From Camellia lanceoleosa (Eukaryota; Streptophyta; Magnoliopsida; Ericales; Theaceae), in assembly GCA_025200525.1 (NCBI GenBank), contig CM045767.1, positions 6,335,437-6,399,436 of the forward strand: a stretch of 64,000 nt of DNA, read 5' to 3'. Positions 57,851 to 64,000 of this stretch are shown in pieces (positions within the stretch are counted from its first letter, which is position 1; each line of letters begins with the position of its first letter). A model generated the notes under the pieces. The model saw only the letters and a list, made by a program, of their open reading frames with translations, did no database searches and had not been told where the DNA came from. The position numbers were made by a program, and so were the translations under genes.

Positions 57851-58615
57851 CAATAATGCTTGAGGCCGCGAATACCATTTTAATTATTATTATTTTTTAT
57901 TTATTTATTTTTTGTGGCTGTGTTAGTCTAGGCTTTTTTTTTAATTTTTTTTTTATTTTAAAAAATTGCCTTTCTTTTCTTTTTGCAAAAATGGTTATGT
58001 GAAGAAGTATAAAACTAGACATCACGCACTAACTGAACTTGTATAGTTTGATAAGATGAGTGAGTAGGGTTGGACTGATTGGGTGATAAAAAATTTTAGC
58101 ACTCAACTAGTCCAACCCAACTCACTCACCTTATTAAACCACATAGGCTGAGTTGTTTTGTTTTTCTTCTATTTGTTGGGCTGTATCGATTTTTTTTTAT
58201 TTATTTTTAATGTAATTAAATTTTATTTGTTGGCCTGTGTTGGTTTGGTTATTTTTTTTAAGGTGGTTATGTGTAGGGGTGTGCCAAATAATTAGACATC
58301 TCGCACCAACTCATTGCATAAAATTAGATGAAATTAACAAATTTTAACCAGCAGCCTAATTGATCAGTCAATTAGGTTGGACTAGTTGAGCAATGAAATT
58401 GACTGATCAGTTAGATTCTTGGTTTTCGTTTTCTTAATTTCATATAATTTTGTACGATGAGTTGGTGCGAAATGTCGAATTTTTTGGCACAACATGTAAC
58501 CACTCTTAAAAAAATTTAAAAAAAACTACAAAAAAAAGAAAAAGTAATTAACACAGCCACAATTTCCAAAAAAATAAAAATAAAAGCAGGGGCAAGCCAA
58601 ATTCGAGGCCTAGAA
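57851..58615. mobile_element. Foldback-type element with long inverted ends
   Basis: Left GCTTGAGGCCGCGAATACCA...TTTTTTGTGGCTGTGTTAG is matched inversely by TTAACACAGCCACAATTTCC...GGCCTAGAATTC at the right. Inner pairs (GAGTAGGGTTGGACTGA / CTAGTCCAACCCAACTC and GACATCTCGCACCAACTCAT / ATGAGTTGGTGCGAAATGTC) add two more hairpins. Confidence 0.68.
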
Positions 58616-59113
58616 TTCAAGGCCTCTAGCACTGCCGTTCTGATATATGCATCAGTATCATGTTGAACGTAAGTAAAAGTCATTGGAAATGTTACCTTTT
58701 CGTAATGTGCTCACCAGTCGTCAGATGTTTGTGTCAAACCCGTCGTTTCATTGTAACTTATGCCGATTGGCCCATGCCTGTTGTCCATCAGTTTAGATCA
58801 CGACTGCCAATCCTTTTTTAGCAACGCGTACTTGTTTTGCAGTTGCTTGACGTCATGCACCTTATTTGTACGCTCCTAGAAGCCCTTGCAAATAGCTCTA
58901 TATCCATGCATTGTCATTGTATGGAAGCTCCCCTTGAAACCAGCGTCCAACTCTTTGATAACAAGTTCCAAGAAAATCTGCACCATGTCGGAGTCCTAAG
59001 TCATATGCAGTTTGCTTGCATCTTCAGCGTCTGTTTACTACCGCCCTTGTGCAAAGTTTTAGAAGGCATTGACTGCGTTTGGGACTGCTCCATTTGCGTA
59101 CTACAATGCAATA

Positions 59114-60480
59114 GCAATTTTGGTATACGTAGAAAAATTGAAAGAATGGAAAAACAAATTAGGAAAAATAAAAAACATAAAAACCATTCTCCAGTAGAGC
59201 TAATTTAGACAGAAGGCCAAAAAATTAAACTACAAACGTTCTTCCGAAACTAACCTTAAATATTATATCATTTTTTTGACTAAAATGTAAAAACAACAAT
59301 AAAAAATGATAACAAAAAAATACCCAGTTCAAGTACAGTTACATACAGACAAACATGAGCTATGTATTAGAAATTTATGACCCAATATCGATTGCAATGA
59401 AATTAAGGAAGAACACTCAATTGCAGACGAAATGAACAAGTCGTCAGATCAAATATCGAAGAAAAAAACACAAACATTGCAAAACGGAAAGTACGAAAAA
59501 CTTCAGAGACAATAAAGATCCCAAGCTTTGAATCAGGGGAACCAGAAATGTAGGTCTTCAGGCCTCAAAAGTCATCCAAATGCCCTGGTCCATGACTTGC
59601 CGAGGAGGGTCGGACCATTCTCGCAAAGATTGACCACTTAAGACACCACTAAGCTAGTATTCCGATCCATACCCAGCTTGAAGCTCGTCAAAACACCCTT
59701 CCGAAATCAGATTAGATAACAAATTACCCAAAACCTCTATAATCAAAATAAACAATAATGGAGATCAGAACGCCTCAAAATATTATATAATCCCAACATC
59801 TAACAGTTCTATATACAAGATATATAAATCACATTTCCATGCATACATCAGAGTTAATATTACAAAGTATTTCATATAAGTCAAAAATGTTTACAAAGGT
59901 AATAGAATACCCTACGGGCTTACATCTTTCGAAGTTGTTACTTGGTTACACAAGAGAAGAGTTCTAACTCTTATACAAGAAAAGCCCTCAAGTTGCATTT
60001 ACATGTAATCAACAAAACAAATAACAAAGTAGAGTCTTCAACTCCTAAAACCTCCCAAGCAAAGATCTTGAACTTGGCATGTCTCCTGTACCTGAAAATG
60101 GTGTCCCAAGTAGGGTAAGCCAAAGCCCAGTAGAGATATACTAAACCCAATATGAGAATTAACTAAAACATTATCATTCGACAAATGATTAACACAAGTA
60201 GACCGACTCACACCCTTCTCATAGCCCAACAACAATTACATCCATGTTTCAATCCACTTCCCTTATTTATCCAATTCAATTCCTAAATATGGTTCATTAT
60301 CTAACCAAACAATTTAAGTGAAACAGCAACTCGACTTATTAACACTTCCGTTATCCTCAATTTGTAATGAGACCACAACTCTTGTAATTAATACTCCAAT
60401 TGCCAATTTCATTCATGCACTTCAATTTATAAGGTTTCGGGACTTTCACCCCAGACACTCTGGCCAACTTAATTATCTAT
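59114..60480. other. Unassigned repeat-like region
   Basis: No gene. On the minus strand TGTTGGGATTATATAATATT (about 59799 downwards) and its surroundings have the look of LTR retrotransposon noncoding DNA, with possible transcript-end sequence. No paired LTR or coding region was found, so this stays a guess. Confidence 0.35.
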
Positions 60481-60775
60481 GGAGTCCATCCCCTATCTCC
60501 TCCCAAACAATGGAGTACATCCCCTATCTCTTCCCAAACAAAGATACATATACAATGTAATAAGGCATATAATCACACGTATGGAGTACATCCCCTATCT
60601 TCTCCCAAACAAGGTACATATACAATGTATTAAAGCAACTAAACACATACGGAGTACATCCCCTATCTCCTCCCAAACAAGATACATATACAATGTATTC
60701 AAGCAACTAAGCACATACGGAGTACATCCCCTATCTCTTCCCAAACAAGATACATATGCAATGTATTAAACTCTT
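60481..60775. repeat. 68-71-bp tandem repeat, about four copies
   Basis: GGAGTACATCCCCTATCT(C/T)(C/T)TCCCAAACAA starts at 60512, 60583, 60651 and 60719, with a partial copy at 60481. Between copies runs GATACATATACAATGTAT. Confidence 0.9.
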
Positions 60776-61564
60776 TATCTTATACCATGATCAATTAACG
60801 CACATATTCAATGTGTTCTTTCCACTATCATATTCAATGATATATTTCAATTGATTAGTTTCAATTCACCTAATCATCATGCAGTTCTATAACAATCAAG
60901 ACTATCCTCCACTGATAGCCCAAAGCAGTTATTTTTAAACAGATAAATGAATTTATCAAACAGATAAATTATCACATTTTCCATAGGTGAGTGATTTATC
61001 AAACCAACTAAGCTAACTAGTCCCAATTCCATCCAATTTCATGATATTCAAATCAATTTCATATTCGTCACAATTACCAAATTAATTATACAAATTAATT
61101 ATTTAAACTCAATTAGGGCATTTTCCCCATTTCCTCAAATATTGATCCTAAGACCAAATCTTACCTATTAAACCCACAAATCCACATTTCAAGACCTCAT
61201 ATACATATGGAGCTTAAAAAGAAAATACAAAACCCCTCTATTATATACCAAAAACCTCAAACCCTAGCTTCCCAAGTCGCCAAATCCCAACATGTATACT
61301 AAATGATTAATATTTATGTCAAAACTCATAAGAAGGAGTAGATCATCCCGATGAATCTCAAGAAGCTCCAAATCAACACTTTTTCGGATCAGAACGTAGC
61401 CCGCGCAAAGCTCAAGCTTTTTACTAAAGGGAGTAGGGTAAATACACTCTAAACCAAGTGTATTTGTAGAGAGAAGAGAAGTGTAGAGAGAGAGGGAGTC
61501 GGATCTAGGGTTTGGAAGTAAAAAGAGATAGAAAAGTGAAGAAGAAACATGCTACTGCAACTGA
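60776..61564. other. Unassigned DNA
   Basis: No gene recognised. AT-rich to about 61300, then a GA-rich stretch near 61470-61500. Confidence 0.4.
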
Positions 61565-61885
61565 TATACTCGAGGCTCGCTCAAGCAAAGGAGTGGTGGC
61601 TCGAGTGACCAGACACAGACAAACCTCGCTCGAGCGCACAAAGCCTCGCTCGAGCGAACAACACGAAGCTTCAGGTCTGCAACCCAGAAGCACGCTCGAG
61701 CGTAGGACCGCTCACTTGAGCGAAGAAACTCAAAACATAGGGCTCGCTCGCTCGAGGGAAGAAAAGCACACTCGAGCCAAAAATGACAACCTTTAGGTCC
61801 AAACTGGACACAGACGCACGCTCGAGTGCAAGAGAGCTCGCTCAAGTGAAGAGACACAAAACCAAGGCTCGCTCGAGCGAAGGAA
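61565..61885. repeat. Cluster of CTCGAG-centred palindromes
   Basis: About eleven variants of CTCGCTCGAGCG(A/C) or (C/T)TCAAG(C/T)GAA occur at about 20-40-bp spacing between 61571 and 61880. Each is self-complementary or nearly so. Frames open on both strands here because the motif lacks stop codons. Similar clusters occur in plant LTR retrotransposons. Confidence 0.75.
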
Positions 61886-62059
61886 CAAAAATCTGGACAG
61901 CAGCCATATGTTCCAACACCCAACCAACCTATTCCAAACCTGCCCAACATACCCCAAGACTCAAATACAAAGAATCAAAGGACAGAAAGGGGCATATACA
62001 ACAATACTCAACCTTGGAATCCAAGTCTGGAAGACAATACATGAAGGGAAAAACCGGGA

Positions 62060-62230
62060 TTGCTATAGAGACAATGGGTCTCCCTGCCGCAAACCCCTAT
62101 GAGTCGGGAAAAATCCTGCTAGCGTTCCATTCACTAGGACAAACATCTTAATCGTCGATATACAAAACTGAATCCACTGCCTCCATCGTTCCCCAAACCC
62201 CATTCTCTCTAACATATACATAAAAAACCG
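62060..62230 (-). pseudogene. LINE reverse transcriptase fragment
   Basis: The minus-strand frame reads [20 protein letters not shown] then [20 protein letters not shown] and DPLSL, the finger/palm portion of plant L1 reverse transcriptase ([11 protein letters not shown] motif). Nothing before or after belongs to a LINE, so only about 57 codons survive. It abuts the primer-site-like sequence of the LTR at 62240. Confidence 0.82.
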
Positions 62231-62239
62231 CTGTAATTC

Positions 62240-62252
62240 AGACGGCGCCAAA
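62240..62252 (-). promoter_or_regulatory. Primer-binding-site-like sequence next to the LTR
   Basis: On the minus strand the LTR is followed by ATTTGGCGCCGTCTG, the usual opening of primer-binding sites in Tat/Retand-type elements, but it stops after about 12 matching bases. Confidence 0.5.
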
Positions 62253-62253
62253 T

Positions 62254-62777
62254 TGTGTGAGTGATTTTCCGATCACACCGCTCTTAGTAATTCACCAGAT
62301 AACACAGTGTAATAGATGGCACCTCTTTGCACAGAAAGAGAAGGTTCCGGCGGTGGTTCTTCCACCCGGGGGCACTCCGACGATCAAGTCAGTATATCTC
62401 TCAAAGATAATCAAGTATTCAACTCACTAGCTAGAGTATATAAAAACATACCTTAGACCCATGGGGGTGCCTCTTATTTATAGCCAACTCAATCCTAGTC
62501 CCAATCGAACCCTAGCTCCAACGGACTCAGATTCGCTAACTGAACTCCCAAAGGATTAGGATAAACTCTCTGAGAATTTCATCTTTACTCAAACTGAAGT
62601 CTTCTCTCAATCTAGGACTCTTGTCCTTTATCTGTTTATCCCGGATTCCGATATCTTCGGAGATAACCTCGGCAACTCCGAGATTACCTCGGCATAACTA
62701 CCACGACACGCGGTACCTCGGCTGACACATCGGCATCACCATGCCACGTGTTGGTACTCAGAAAATATATCCCCACA
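62254..62777 (-). repeat. LTR of a minus-strand Ty3/gypsy element, 524 bp
   Basis: On the minus strand it starts TGTGGGGATATATTTTCTGA and ends CACTCACACA. A purine-rich CTAGGGGGCAGT precedes it and a TATA box CTATAAATAAGAG lies at about 62471-62483. Repeated CCGAGGTTATCTC/CCGAGGTAATCTC segments fill the first half. The polypurine tract identifies it as a 3' LTR. Confidence 0.75.
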
Positions 62778-62790
62778 ACTGCCCCCTAGG
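62778..62790 (-). promoter_or_regulatory. Polypurine tract
   Basis: Reads CCTAGGGGGCAGT on the minus strand, directly upstream of the TGTGGGG start of the LTR. Confidence 0.65.
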
Positions 62791-63738
62791 TTCTATTATC
62801 TCGGCATTCTGAGGTGATGGAACCTACACTGTTTAGTTCTTTTCAAGACGCTTCAAGACAAAAAATTCTCAGAGCCGAGATCATTCTCTTTAAGCCGACA
62901 TGTCTTCTTTCAAGAGCAAGAATTCGAATGAACTCTCCTATACGCATGAGCTGTTATGCATCACTTTTCAACCGCTTTATTCACGTGTTTCATTCCTATT
63001 GGCTCGTGCCTGCGACGCGTTTGTAAACCACGTTTTTCCTCAGAGGCGCCGTCGACACATCGTTAACCCAGCGCATTCAATGCTCGTTCGCCGCCGCTTC
63101 ACGTTTTGAAAAACTGCTCTCTCCTTCGTTTCTTCACGTTCGCACTCAATTACTTTGCTTTCTCTTTCTCTCAAAGCTTTTTCTCTTTTGAGTCTGCCAT
63201 TGTTTCGAGCTTCGACTCTGCAATGGTCTTCCTCTTCCGTTCTCGTGAAGCTCCTGCCATCGCTGCCAATCCTCGAATTCCACTTCGGCGCCATTTTATC
63301 TGGTAAGCAACTGGCCCTTCTCTCCCAGTTCTTGATTGTTTTTGGAATTTCCTATTTGTATTATTCTGCTCCAGCATTTAATCTGTGAATCACTCACCTG
63401 AATGTATCTTATTTTATGATTTCGTATATGTCACGAACACTTTGTACTATTTCACCACCGTTTCGCTCCCAACCCTTTGTAATCTTCGCTTTTTGATAAC
63501 CCATTGTTTGCTCTTGAATCAAATTCGCCTTTGTTTTTCGCTTTTTGTATTTTTTCCGGATCCGCGTCTTGATCTTCGCCTTCATAGTTTTAGGTTTGGG
63601 ATTTGTTTATAGAACCTCGATTTTTAGGAAAATCAAACAAGCCTTACCTGTATTTTCCCAGATTCGTAGCCGAGGTTTTTGCAATCCTTCCGGATTAACC
63701 CTCTTCTGAAACCCAGCCTTCTACACTTAGATTGACGT
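62791..63738. other. Retrotransposon interior: leader and putative intron of an antisense ORF
   Basis: In plus orientation this resembles a plant gene 5' region. It has C/T-rich leader sequence and a short frame from about 63223 (MVFLFRSREAPAIAANPRIP). A GTAAGC donor follows at 63303, then T-rich intron-like DNA with a CACTTAG acceptor near 63730. No pol domain is seen on the minus strand. Confidence 0.45.
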
Positions 63739-64000
63739 AATGGATATGTGGAGACATAGGGTAAATACCCCAACCAAACTTGAATTTTTCAGGCAAGAAT
63801 TCTCTATTCCTGCTGATGTTCACCTTAGGCTAGCCGGGATGATGATTCCATTATGCCTCTGCATTTATACCATGCCTTTCCCTGCTAGAAGCTTTTGTTG
63901 AGTGTGGACTTCGGCTCCCACTTAATCCCCTTTTTCGTGAGGTTCTTCACTACTACACCTTGAACCCTATGCAACTTACCATCAACTCCTATAGAACACT
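63739..64000 (+). CDS. Antisense gag-like ORF in a Retand/Tat-type element (partial, frameshifted)
   Basis: From 63739 the frame reads MDMWRHRVNTPTKLEFFRQE, FSIPADVHLRLAG. After a shift near 63840-63890 it continues LEAFVECGLRLPLNPLFREV, LHYYTLNPMQLTINSYRT to the window end. This resembles the plant 'putative gypsy type transposon' domain (PF04195 type; FxxGLRLPxxPFxxxVLxxxxLxPxQLxPNxxR). It runs opposite to the LTR and polypurine tract at 62254-62790. Retand/Tat elements are known to carry such extra ORFs in antisense between pol and the 3' LTR. Function is unknown. The shift suggests this copy is damaged, or that an unrecognised intron lies there. Confidence 0.6.

Larger units (their letters stand above)
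52190..59113 (-). mobile_element. PIF/Harbinger transposon, degenerate
   Basis: Two characteristic genes lie in the same orientation: a Myb/SANT-like ORF1 (59113-55263) and a DDE transposase (53052-52190). Their pairing defines PIF/Harbinger. Both carry stops. Termini were not found, so the limits given are those of the recognisable coding sequence. Between the ORFs, 54720-55080 carries ~125-bp direct repeats. The ORF1 intron (~2.7 kb) holds another foldback element. Confidence 0.8.
55263..59113 (-). pseudogene. PIF/Harbinger ORF1 (Myb/SANT-like protein), broken
   Basis: Exon 1 (about 59113-58699) reads DMVQIFLELVIKELDAGFKG, MHGYRAICKGF, stop, ERTNKVHDVKQLQNKYALLK, KDW, stop, SKLMDN, then GISYNETTGLTQTSDDW, stop, AHYEK before a GTAACA donor. 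This is the Myb/SANT-like trihelix domain (PF12776 type). Exon 2 (from about 55958) gives NAIKFKTKPLEHMDLMQRMY, then an acidic linker ending at a stop, a basic K/R segment, and HDYGDSTQDLIDKCMRRLYS with LVPQDPLIIFGLMVLD. At least five stops are present, two at Trp positions. The protein normally binds the transposon ends and helps the transposase into the nucleus. The intron is about 2.7 kb. Confidence 0.8.

Noticed and set aside
63040..63377. Minus-strand basic frames (MAPKWNSRIGSDGR...)
   Set aside because: Opposite to the better-supported plus-strand leader and exon; no recognised domain, though the choice is not certain.

Overview
The window looks like nuclear DNA of a flowering plant, most likely a eudicot. 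It is AT-rich, has GT/AG introns, carries a plant-type U1 snRNA gene and IGT/LAZY1-type exons, and is filled with plant transposon classes. I see no bacterial, viral or organellar gene and no CRISPR array. It is a repeat-dominated intergenic landscape with very few host genes, and the two protein genes that can be recognised are both damaged.

Layout. 1-14799: most of one very large non-autonomous LTR retrotransposon of the Tat/Ogre type. It has long LTRs (the right one is 4.2 kb), a primer-binding site, a broken gag, only a stub of pol, a chain of tandem arrays, a polypurine tract and the 3' LTR. 14935-15522: one end of a CACTA transposon. 15523-25253: gene-poor DNA with several MITEs, a tRNA-type SINE and a Mutator-like element with ~90-bp terminal inverted repeats. 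25254-32669: a decayed LAZY1-like (IGT family) gene whose second intron holds a 5.8-kb solo LTR of the same family as the first element, in reverse orientation, with a perfect 5-bp target duplication. 32860-36328: a 5'-truncated L1-type LINE with a 17-bp target duplication, just downstream of the LAZY1 remnant. 36346-45037: AT-rich DNA with tandem duplications, a truncated tRNA-Lys and a dense MITE cluster.

45038-45200: a U1 snRNA gene with plant USE, TATA and 3'-box signals. 46629-48603 (minus): an AAA-ATPase gene of the BCS1/AATP1 type with one intron and two frameshifts. 48895-51262: a hAT-like MITE, another MITE and an unusual array built on a 14-bp palindrome. 52190-59113 (minus): a dead PIF/Harbinger element with both its Myb/SANT-like ORF1 and its DDE transposase. 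59114-62230: unassigned repeat DNA with a 68-bp tandem array, a CTCGAG-rich palindrome cluster and a LINE fragment. 62254-64000: the 3' end of a minus-strand Ty3/gypsy element (LTR, polypurine tract) with a plus-strand, antisense gag-like ORF running off the window.

How the parts relate. The only element that looks intact and expressible is the U1 gene. The rest records successive invasions: LAZY1 died and was split by a Tat-type LTR, a LINE landed nearby, MITEs piled up, and the autonomous transposons lost their catalytic genes. No operon-like cooperation between genes is visible. All family assignments come from reading translations and motifs by eye; no database search was run.
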